Shown: positions 36,497-45,480 of the stretch, one piece after another
Position numbering within the stretch: the stretch's first letter is position 1
How the letters are laid out: the number at the start of each line of letters is the position of its first letter
Origin: Ziziphus jujuba
Lineage: Eukaryota; Streptophyta; Magnoliopsida; Rosales; Rhamnaceae
Direction of reading: 5' to 3'
NCBI RefSeq assembly: GCF_031755915.1
Contig: NC_083385.1
Location: 19,241,001 to 19,305,000, forward strand
DNA length: 64,000 bases
Position numbers and translations under genes: made by a program
The notes under the pieces: model-generated
Told to the model about the DNA's origin: nothing
The model's database searches: none
What the model saw: only the letters and a program-made list of their open reading frames with translations

Positions 36497-38365
36497 TAAA
36501 GGTGGCTTGCTGGATGATCACTGGAGAAGGACAGGCTGCCAAAATAAGTACTATTTTTTTTTATTTTTTTTTTGAATAAATAAGTATTGTTTACTTGAAA
36601 ATGATATTAAGGCAAGAAGTTGGCTTCTTTGATAGGGAAACTAACATGGAAGAAATTGTTCAACGAATGTTAGGTGAAACTGTGCTTATTCAAAATGCAA
36701 TGGGTGAGAAGATGTATATATATATATATATTTATATAGATATATTATGTGTTACATACACATGCTTCAATAGTATCACTTTGTCATTAACATTGTAAGT
36801 TGAAACTTCTATGTTTGTTACTCATCTGTGTGCAATCATGAATCTTAACATATCGAAGCTGGCAAGCCATGGACAAGCTTCTTATTCAGCGGTTGCAATA
36901 CTAGTTAAGCAAACTATTTGTTCAATCAAAACAGTATGCATGCTTATTTCCCTTTTCTCACTGTCTTAATTATTATAAAACTATCTTAATTATAATCCTA
37001 CATGATGACTACTTTCCTCCACAAATAGGTTGCATCATTTACTGGGGAGAAGCAAGTAGTAGATAAGTACAACATGTCCCTAGCAAAGGCTTATAAGTCT
37101 TATGTGAAAGAGGGATTGGCATTTGGATCGGGAATGGGTGCTGTTTATGGTATTCTGTAGTTATGGTTTGTCAGTATGATATGGTGGAAAGATGATAATT
37201 GAGAAAGGATACTTTAAAGGTGATGTTTTTAATGTCATTTTTGCTATATTGATGGGCTCCTTATAAGTTTCGCTTCCGTTTCATATTCTATAAAATTGGT
37301 TTAATTCACTTCTAATCCATTCTACAAATAACACCAAAACCTTAATTTCCTACTAACCAAAAATTTGAGAAATAAATATTGGTAAATGATGGTTATTTAG
37401 GCTCCGTTTAGGAAGTATCAAAGTTGAGAGGAAATTAATTCCTGAGATTTAGTTTATTAGGATTAAGTTTCCTGAGAATTAATTTTTCTCTTGGTATGTT
37501 TGGTAAGTAATAGGAAAGTTCGAACTTATAAGTAATTAAATTTAATATTGTATAATAAATTAAGGGTAAATATGTATTTTAAAAAAATTTCAAAATTATT
37601 TTTTCTGAGATTTTCAAAATGACACCTTTATAGTTGGGATCAACTTTCTCATATAATTTCCTACATTGGTGGAAATCTAATTCCCTAGACCTACATGTTT
37701 CCACTTCACAATAAATATACAAGCAAAAGAAAGTAATAACTTTCCCAAAGGAATTAGATTGCCATTAAATTTACATTTATCCAAACATACTGTAAAGATC
37801 TCTTGGGATTCTTACTTTGACAAATTTTTGCAGGTCTCTTGGGCAAGCATCTCCATGTATGAGTGCATTTGTTACAAGAAAAGCTGTAGCTTTTAAGATG
37901 TTTGAGACAATAAGCAGTAAGCCACAGATGCATACTTACAACAATAATGGGAAACAATTATATGATATTTATGGAGACATAGAACTAAAGACATTCACTT
38001 TAGTTATCCTACAAGACCAGACGAACAAATTGTTAATAGTTTTTCTCTCTCAATTCTTAGTGTTACACTTGCTACTTTGGTTGGACAGAGTGGACGTGTA
38101 AATCTACAGTGATTAGTTTGATTGAGAGATTTTATGATCCCTAGGCAGGTGAAGTCCTTATAGATGGTGTAAATATTAAAAAGTTGTAGCTGAAATGGAT
38201 CAGATAGAAAATAAGCCTTATGAGTCAAGAACCCATGTTGTTTACTTCTAGCATTTAAGACAATATTGCCTATGGGAAGGATGGTGCAAATGCTGAGAAA
38301 ATAATGACTGTCATTGAGCTTACCAACATTGCTAAATTTATAGATAAGCTGTTGCAAGTTAATAC
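36497..38365 (+). pseudogene. ABCB (MDR/P-glycoprotein) transporter gene fragment, decayed
   Basis: Successive pieces follow the order of plant ABCB half 1: VACWMITGE (36499), [20 protein letters not shown] (36600), [33 protein letters not shown] (about 36856) with CSIKTV, then after an intron ASFTGEKQVVDKYN and AYKSYVKEGLAFGSGMG (37030-37150), GGKMIIEKGYFKGDVFNVIF (37180), [12 protein letters not shown]...KMFETI...YGDIELK (37834-37990), and LIERFYDP, AGEVLIDGVNIKKL, SQEPMLFTSSI, DNIAYGKDGA (38125-38300). Introns are still present, so this is a DNA-level copy, not a retrocopy. Walker A is destroyed (VGQSGRVNL for the usual GxxGxGKST) and in-frame stops occur in the nucleotide-binding domain. 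Both the start and the second half are absent. A MITE-like block with inverted GTATGTTTGG ends (37496-37790) sits in one intron. It lies inside the Mutator-like element. Confidence 0.88.
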
Positions 38366-38512
38366 TTTACTATTGAGAATTGGCGCATGGATTTTTTTGG
38401 CATTTGGTAACTCCCTTTATTTCACATTCATTATAAGTGGTTTGGTATTTATGCAAATCTAATACCTACTTTTCTAGCTATTTATGTTTATGAGAGTATC
38501 CACTATTTTGCA

Positions 38513-38673
38513 GCCCTAAAATTGTTAATTGCTTCACTATAATGGGTTTAGATATGCTTACAAAACACTATGCAAAGTCCATTGGATTCGATGTTGTTTT
38601 CTCCTTGCCAAATAGTGAGGATGATTTTGCTTCCTACACTGAATTCCTTCGTGGATTCATTTTATCAAAGTGG
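38513..38673 (+). other. Orphan exon-like sequence of unknown origin
   Basis: This open stretch has a good acceptor before it (CTATTTTGCAG at 38502-38512) and a donor GTATGG after it. The frame between reads without stops and looks like real protein: [49 protein letters not shown] do not recognise the family. It has no neighbouring exon that I can join to it, lies between the ABCB fragment and the transposase fragment, and is probably another captured piece. Confidence 0.45.
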
Positions 38674-38688
38674 GGTATGGTCTTATAA

Positions 38689-39154
38689 ATTGTTTGGTTT
38701 TTGTTCTGGAAGATCAAGGATTCGTGTTTTTATTTAGTTAAAACTTGTAGTAAACCTTCCTTCTTCATTTTGATGTACAAGAAATTTGTATGACCTGTTT
38801 TGAAAGAGAAAGTTCATATGTTGTGAGGTTTTAGTTGTTTCTATTGCAACTAAAAGTAAATGCCTATTTTTTCTTTATATAAATATGATAATTTAAGTAA
38901 TTTATTTATCTTGTGGTACTGGAATTATTTGCTTTTTCTTTATGGTCCATTTTTAATCTTATAGAGGGAGGATACTAGAAAAAGGATTTATCACTCTATA
39001 CCTGCATAAGATGATTTTTCTTCAATCTTAAACAAAATTGTTTTTCTCTTTTTTTTTTTTAATAAATTATTTCATATGCAATGTAGAGCTCATAGGTTTT
39101 ATCTATGCTTACAACTAAAAAAGAGGTGCTACTTTGAGTTTCAGCCTCCAAAAG
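38689..39154. other. MULE interior, no feature recognised
   Basis: AT-rich sequence between the orphan exon and the transposase remnant. I see no coding similarity. Confidence 0.4.
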
Positions 39155-40455
39155 TTTATTTATTTTCACATGATTCATGGTACATAAGAAAAGTTTGTGC
39201 ATTCACTATTAAGTGCATATTTTCTACATTTTCATGCTTTATTATAGCTTTTTTTACCCCATAATTTTGTAGAAAATCATGTTGAATTTCTTTGGATTTG
39301 TAATCATATGCGATCCCTTTATATTTAGATTTGATACACTATTCGATAACCCGACCACTCGGTTACTTGCGTGCACGATATCTAGCAAGTAACTATGTAC
39401 ATTATCAAAAAAATTTACAATGAAGATTTTCCCCTTTTTTAATTTGGTCGCATAGTCACCATTTATAAGTATTTTCCAAACACACAACCTCATATTGTTG
39501 TGTAGTTGACCTTATCACTTTAAACTTTTTATTTTCATGCACGCAATGAATACTAAATTTATTATGTTACTCACGTTTGTTATGAAACATCTTCCAACTA
39601 TAATACTCTCGCAGCCTATACTATGATGGAACAATGGCCATAGAACCAATTCTATTGCTTGATGGCAAGTGGTTGCTTGTAGCATGATGAATCCTAACAT
39701 CATGAACTCCTTCATTGTTCATTTTGGGATGCATGTCATTATTATCATCTCGTAACTCCTGTTCAAATTCTACATCATTATGATAAATATCATCCCCTTT
39801 TGCATTATAGTTCTCATTATTATTAAGATTATGCAAGTGTTCATACTACTCTTGGTTAGGAAACCATTCAGCAAAGAATTATAACATCAATTCCTTCATA
39901 GATGTTAGATGACATCTAAGACCTAAGGATATCAACTTGATCTCTAAATTGAGTTTCAAGAACTACAATGTCATGAAATGTAGCCTCAAAAGGTTCGAAT
40001 TTGGGAACTTGTGTTAGACAGGCACTAATTGAAAGACAAGCAAAAGATAAATGATTAGTCCCACTATCTGAAGCAAAGATTGTTTCATAAACTTTTTTAG
40101 ATACTTGTTCAACTTTGGACATTACCTGGACATACAATGGAGATTGCATTATCTTCATCCCTCCATTCCTGACTTTTCGAAGAAAGCATTTGATAACCTT
40201 ATCATTATGTAATTTTGTAGAATCCAACTTTTCTACACATCGTCCATATATCTATTTTAACTTTAGCAAATATTCATTTCAGTCTATCTCAATAGAATTG
40301 AAAATCTTATCCTCTAATTCCGATTTTATGCATCTTTTGTCAATAGAAACCATTCTATTTTTACCATTTTGATACTCCTAAATACCATCATCATTTTTCA
40401 CCAATGTTTCATCATATAAAACCATAATTACAATATCTCCATCTTCTATTTCATT
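39155..40455 (-). pseudogene. MuDR-type transposase, N-terminal remnant
   Basis: From 40425 leftwards the text follows the N-terminal (PB1-like) domain of plant MuDR transposases: MVLYDETLVKNDDGI-stop-EYQNGKNRMVSIDK, ELEDKIFNSIEID-stop-NEYLLKLK-stop-IYGRCV, DSTKLHNDKVIKCFLRKV, SPLYVQVMSKVEQ. After an acidic linker comes the DNA-binding domain: VGKMFHNKRE, NKFSIHCVHENKKFKVIRST, YEVVCLENTYKW, DNVHS, then in another frame NPKEIQHDFLQNYGVKKAI. Several stops are one C-to-T change from the expected codon (TGG to TAG, CGA to TGA), as in methylated silent DNA. The catalytic DDE domain and the SWIM zinc finger are not found. No similarity search was run. Confidence 0.72.
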
Positions 40456-41084
40456 ACAAAATTAAATGAATAATGTAAAGGTAAATTAAGATATTTATAA
40501 AAATATGAATAATACTAATTAAACATATTAATCGTCTCAAAAAATTGATTTTTTTTTTTCTGCAAATCTAACATTTTCATACAATAAATTGGTGAAAAAT
40601 AGTGGCAAACTAGCGAAAAAGGCAAACTAGCAGAAAACGAGTGAAAAATGAGTGGAAAATGGAGGAAAATTGGTGGAAAAGAGCGAAAAACTAACAAAAA
40701 GGGCAAATCAGTGGAAAACAGCGAAACTTCATCTTTTTCATCCATTTTCCTACAGTTTTACTGGTTTGGTGAATTTGTAGATTTTTCTCTTATTTTTCAC
40801 ACCATATGTAACCTAAATACCTTAAATACAAGTATAACACCTTATAAGCTAATTTAATACATACCGATATAAAAAAATCCTCAAAAAACCAAATTTCATT
40901 TAACATAAATTTGAGACTTAAAAAAACAAAGAAAAAAGAAAAATCTTTACCTGAGTTTAGTTCCAAAAGTAAGAAAAATACAAGGAAAAAGAGTAAGAGA
41001 ATAAAAAAGAAGGGAAAAAAATCTATGGGAAAAGGAAAACAAGAACCTGAAATATATGAGAAAGGGGCAAAAAGGGAAAGGAGA
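40456..41084. other. MULE interior, subterminal region
   Basis: A run of repeated GAAAA/GTGGAAAA-type words (40600-40740) and a Lys-coding purine-rich stretch (40911-41090). Low-complexity subterminal sequence of this kind is usual next to Mutator-like ends. No gene. Confidence 0.4.
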
Positions 41085-41214
41085 ATATATGTAGTTTTTC
41101 AATTTTAACCAAGGGTATTTTTGTCCAATAATGGTTATTTTTCAACAAAATAAAAGTTTTTGTAGTTTTACAATTTGTAATCCAAAATGTGGCTATTTTT
41201 CATTAAAAAAACCC
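41085..41214 (-). repeat. Right terminal inverted repeat of the MULE
   Basis: The reverse complement starts GGGTTTTTTTAATG, continues AAAAATAGCCACATTTTGG and contains GGACAAAAATACCCTTG. It matches the left repeat at 29436-29570. Confidence 0.7.
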
Positions 41215-41223
41215 AAAAGTGAA

Positions 41224-41588
41224 ACTAATCTAAGTATGAATTATGAAATGCATGAGAAGCCAAAGAAAAACACAATTTTTAGAGATAGTTTAAATAAATA
41301 GAAATTAAGAAAGACACCAAGAATTTAATATCATCCATGAAAGAGTACTGACAAAATATAATTTGGCCAAAAAAGAAAATCAAAATAGTATCTATTTTTC
41401 AAAAAGAAAAAAGAATAATAATAATTAGAAACTTAAAAATTAAAAAAAATATATTGGCACCAATGCACTCTAAACTATACACATTTTGTCGTTTTTCATC
41501 TTAAACCTTTTTTTCTCCCTAACAATTTGCATCTTAAATTTTACTTTTTTCTCTTTTTCTATTAACTTTTTAATATACATGTCACATG
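41224..41588. other. Short spacer between the MULE and the gypsy element
   Basis: AT-rich sequence with no feature recognised. Confidence 0.4.
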
Positions 41589-41593
41589 GCTGG

Positions 41594-42102
41594 TGTGAGA
41601 ATCATGCACTTCTTTGCATTTTGGTTGTAATCACCAAGCTAAGTTCATCCAGGATCAATAGTCAAGCCCATGATGGCTAGCTTGGATTTATATTTTGCAA
41701 TGTAAGGAATAGTGTCATTATGATTTCTCACCTATTTCAATATATATTCTTGCCAGGATGAAAATGGCTGAATAAGTTTTTTAGAGGGGGGTGACTAGTC
41801 GGTGAGTTATTCGGCTAGACCACCAGCATAGGTGAGAACTTTTAATAGTGTGCTTGTTGTTCTCTCCATCGAGGCCTAATAAATCGAATGCATTTTATTC
41901 AATTGTGTTGTTTCCTTGTTTGCTTGCCTTCTTACTAAAGATTGTTGTTATATGCTTTATTGCTTGCTTGGTGCTTGCATAATACTAATATTGTGAGGGT
42001 TGTTTGCTTGCAAGGGACACTAACAGTTGGCTTACTATCCGCAAGGGGCTAGTAATCACCGCACGGCCCACTTGGCATGCTCAAAGGAGTGGGACCGTGA
42101 TA
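41594..42102 (+). repeat. 5' LTR of the gypsy element
   Basis: Matches 44957-45475 along its length. Shared landmarks are GGTGACTAGTCGGTGAGTTA, CACCAGCATAGGTGAGAACT, CTTGCTTGGTGCTT and the final GTGGGACCGT. The second copy has a small insertion near 45220. Confidence 0.92.
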
Positions 42103-42139
42103 GTTGGTATTAGAATGTGGTTACAAGTTGAAGCTTACA

Positions 42140-43640
42140 GATGCCAAAGATGAGGAATGAGATGCGATTCGATGCCATTTATCAGCAGCTTAGGGAACTC
42201 GCTGAAATAGTAAATGCGCATGTCAAAGGCCACAATTGGCATGAGGTCTTTGAAAAAGTGGAGATGATCGATAGTTTAGCAAGTCGAGTGAGAGCACTCA
42301 AAAAGAAACAAAACCTCTAGGGAGTCATGGGCCATGGGAGCTCAACTACTGGTGAGTAAGATGAAGCGATGGAAGAAACAATAGCAAGCCTATTCGCTAC
42401 TATGAACGACCTGAACAAAGACTTCTAAGCCACTATAGAAGCATTCAAAATTGAGATGAGACAAATGAATACTAAGCTCACTCTCACTATGTAGGCAGTT
42501 GAGAACCAACCTGCTACACCAACGGGAATGGAGTATGGGCAACTCATAGTGCCCGAGCCTCGAGCACATGGAGGCGTGTGCAATGCAAAAGAGCTCAAAA
42601 ACTTTTTGTTCGATATGGAATAGTACTTTTGAGTGGTGAAACCTGATTAAGAGGAAATGAAAGTGATGATGGCCACATTGTACCTAATGAATGCTGCAAA
42701 ATTATGGTGGCAATACAAATATAAGGACATTAAGAACAACAAATATGTTATCGACACATGGGACCAATGGAAAAAGAAACTCAAAAACCAATTGCTTCCC
42801 GAGAATATGGATTACATTGCCCATCGACATCTAAAAAAGCTGAATCAAACTAGCAATGTTAGAGACTACGTGAAGGCATTCTCAACACTCATGCTTGATA
42901 TTCATGATATGTTGGAAAAGGATAAGCTGTTTTACTTCCTAGAATATTTGAACCCTTGGGCCAAGATAGAGCTCCAATGACAAAGAGTACAGGATCTAGC
43001 CTTAGTGCTAGGGGCAATAAAATGCCTAATGGATTACTTGATAGAAGGCCCAAGCAACAGGAGATCCTAATCACCTACGTCGAATATCAACAGTGATAGG
43101 TTCTTTAAGCCCACCAACTTCACAAAACCTTGGGGAGACAATAATAGAAAAGCCCCGAACACAAGAGACTTTCCACCTATGGCATGTTTCCTATGTAATG
43201 GTCCACATAGGGTTGCTGAATGCCCTCTTAGAGATGCCTTCAATGCATTACAAGCTTTTATTCGCTCACAAGAGCCTATGGAAGTGAGAGAGGGGGCAGT
43301 AGAAGAAAGAGAAGATAGTGCTCAAGTGGGGGCACTAAAATTCTTAAACGCCCTCAATAGGCAGGTTATTCATGCCAAGAAGACCAATGAGAATGGTTTC
43401 ATTTTTATGGACGCGGTGATTAATGGGAATGTTGTAAAGAGCATGGTGCTGGACACAAATGCCACCCATAACTTTTGCTCGAAAAGTGAAGCCAGGAAAT
43501 TTAGCTTGAGCCTACACAAGGATGCAGGACAAATGAAGGCTGTGAATTCTAAAGCTTTACCCACAGTAGGCTTGGCAAAACAAGTACCTCTCAAATTGAG
43601 ATCTTCGAAAGACTGTGTGGACTTAATAATGGTGGAAAAG
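42140..43640 (+). pseudogene. Gypsy gag and protease remnant
   Basis: Gag: MATLYLMNAAKLWW, WKKKLKNQLLPENM and RHLKKLNQTSNVRDYVKAF (42657-42920), the retrotransposon gag core. A CCHC-like zinc knuckle follows (CFLCNGPHRVAEC, about 43185). The protease-like segment reads MVLDTNATHNFCS (about 43444), Asn replacing the Gly of the usual DTGATHNF. Frames are broken upstream (stops near 42320 and 42630). Confidence 0.85.
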
Positions 43641-44955
43641 AGAATAGATTATTTGTCCCACGATGTAGAGATCTAAGGAAGATGTTATTGCAAGAGTGTC
43701 ATGATACCTTGTGGGCTGCATACCTAGGATGACAATAGACATATACCTTGATCAAACAATGATACTATTAGTCGCAGATATGTGACGATATTATAGACTA
43801 CAACAGAACCCGTCTTATGTGCCAACAAGACAAAGTGGAGAAACAAAACCACCAGAGTTGTTGGAACCACTTCTCGTCCCTACCCGGCCATGGGAGAGCG
43901 TGTCCCTTGATTTCATCACCAATCTCCTAAAGATCGGGGATCTCCCAAGTATCTTGGTAGTTGTGGATAGATTCTTAAAATATGTGCTCTTCATCCTGAC
44001 CTCAAAGTACTGCACGACTGAGGAAACGGCTCACCTATTTTTCAAGTTCGTGGTAAAGTACTAGAGTTTGCCCCAATTGTCAGTGATAGAGATGTTAAAT
44101 TCACTGGGTCTTTCTGGACAGAACTATTTAAACTTTTTAGGTCCCAACTTAACATCTCTTCCAACAATCATCCATAGGCAGATTGGCAAGCTTAAAGATT
44201 TAGTGGCATGTTGGAGGAATACCTGTGACATTTTGTCAGCGCCAACCAGAAGAATTGGGTACAACTCCTTGATGTAGCCCAATTCTACTTCAATGCACAA
44301 AAAGGATTCTTTACGAGCAAATACCCATTCGAAATAGTTAATAGTTAGAAACCATTGTTACCACATATCGTTAGTGAGTATCAAGGTAAGAATCAAAGAG
44401 CTTTTAACTTTACCAAGGAATGGAAGAGCAACATGGAGATAGCTAAAGCCTACTTGGAAAAGACGGTCAATCGAATGAAGAAATGGGCAAACAAAGAGCG
44501 GAGACCTTTGGAGTTCGACATGGAAGACATGGTGATGGTGAAACTAACACAAGAACAATTCTGCTGGCTACGAGATAGGGACCCAAGATTGATAAGAAAG
44601 TATGAAAGGCCGATGTCGATCATTGCCAAGATAGGAAAAGCCTTATATAAGTTAGTGACACTAGAGTGGATGAAAGTGCACCCAGTATTTTATGTTAGCA
44701 ACCTCAAGTGCGCAATAAGCCAGCAAAAGCCAATATCAACATCAAGCTGTCAAAGATAGCGAAGGAAGTGGAGGAGATTGTAGCTAAAAGAATCAGATAT
44801 GTCCACCGACAACCAATACGTGAGTACCTCATCAAGTGGAAGAGGTTAGGAGACGAAGTGGGAGAAAGAAGTCGACTTGATACCCTACAAGTAGATGATC
44901 GAAGAATTCAAAGTAGCCGAGTCGTCGAGAATGTCAACAGAATAGGTGAGGGAGG
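43641..44955 (+). pseudogene. Gypsy integrase and chromodomain-like tail, broken
   Basis: It begins with the zinc-binding region (CRDLRKMLLQECHDTLW; one His of the HHCC set is Tyr). The core follows: RPWESVSLDFITNL with the first Asp, LVVVDRFLKYVLF, then in another frame SDRDVKFTGSFWTELFK with the second Asp, SGMLEEYL with the Glu, and NWVQLLDVAQF. The C-terminal part has NFTKEWKSNMEIAKAYLEK, RKYERPMSIIAKIGKALYK and WMKVHPVFYVSNLK, ending in REYLIKWKRLGDEV, typical of the chromodomain of chromoviruses. At least two frameshifts and several stops are present. Confidence 0.88.
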
Positions 44956-44956
44956 A

Positions 44957-45475
44957 TGTGAAAGTCATGCACTCTTTTGCATTTTGGCTGTAATCACCAA
45001 GCTAAGTTCATCTATGGTTATTAGTCGAGCTCATAGTCATTTGCTTGGATTTATATTATGCATTATAAAAAATAGTGCCATTATGATTCATCACCCATTT
45101 CAATATATATTTCTGCCAGTATGAAAATGGCTAAATAAGTTCTTTAGAGAGGGGTGACTAGTCGGTGAGTTATTAGGCTAAACCACCAGCATAGGTGAGA
45201 ACTATTAATAGTGTGCTTGTAAATTTCTATGTTGTTCTCTCCATCGAGACCTAATAAATCGAATACATTTTATTCAATTGCGTTGTTGCCTTGTTTGCTT
45301 GCCCCTTTGTTAACGATTGTTATTATATACTTTAGTGCTTGCTTGGTGCTTATATAATACTAATATCGTGTTATTTATTTGCTTGCGAGAGACATTAACG
45401 GTTGGTTTACTATCCATGAAGGATTGATAAGCACCGCAAGACCCACTTGGCACACTCAAGAGTGGGACCGTTATA
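44957..45475 (+). repeat. 3' LTR of the gypsy element
   Basis: Begins TGTGAAAGTCATGCACT and ends GGGACCGTTATA. It is directly followed by GCTGG, the right copy of the target duplication. Confidence 0.92.
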
Positions 45476-45480
45476 GCTGG

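Larger units (their letters stand above)
29436..41214. mobile_element. Large Mutator-like element (MULE) with captured gene fragments, nested copia inside
   Basis: Inverted terminal repeats of about 115-130 bp lie at 29436-29570 and 41085-41214. The right-hand one, read backwards, aligns with the left through GAAAAATAGCCAC...ACAAATTGTAAAACTACAAA...TTTTATTTTGTTG...ATAACCATTA...GGACAAAAATACCCTTG, with scattered substitutions. Nine bases outside each end agree at eight positions (AAAAATGAA at 29427-29435; AAAAGTGAA at 41215-41223), as for a Mutator target duplication. Inside, on the minus strand near the right end, is the N-terminal part of a MuDR-type transposase (39155-40455). The rest holds an ABCB transporter fragment, an orphan exon, and a later copia insertion. 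Without the copia the element would be about 6.5 kb. The left terminus is blurred by poly-T and poly-G. This is inference from structure; no similarity search was run. Confidence 0.7.
41594..45475 (+). mobile_element. Ty3/gypsy (chromovirus-type) LTR element lacking reverse transcriptase and RNase H
   Basis: Direct LTRs of 509 bp (41594-42102) and 519 bp (44957-45475) start TGTGA and end in ATA where CA is expected. The perfect target duplication GCTGG flanks the element (41589-41593 and 45476-45480). A mutated primer site TGGTATTAGAAT (42105-42116) follows the left LTR. Inside are gag, a zinc knuckle, a protease remnant, the integrase and a chromodomain-like tail. The protease frame passes within a few codons, near 43620-43650, into the integrase zinc-binding region (RLFVPRCRDLRKMLL), so about 2 kb that should code for reverse transcriptase and RNase H is missing. 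At 3.9 kb it is far shorter than normal members. Stops and frame breaks are frequent. Confidence 0.9.

Noticed and set aside
37390..37800. Independent gene or long element within the ABCB fragment
   Set aside because: Inverted GTATGTTTGG-like words suggest a MITE in an intron, but ends and target duplication are unclear, so it is only mentioned within the pseudogene entry.
40648..41108. Lys-rich plus-strand open stretches near the right MULE end
   Set aside because: Purine-rich low-complexity DNA next to the terminal repeat.
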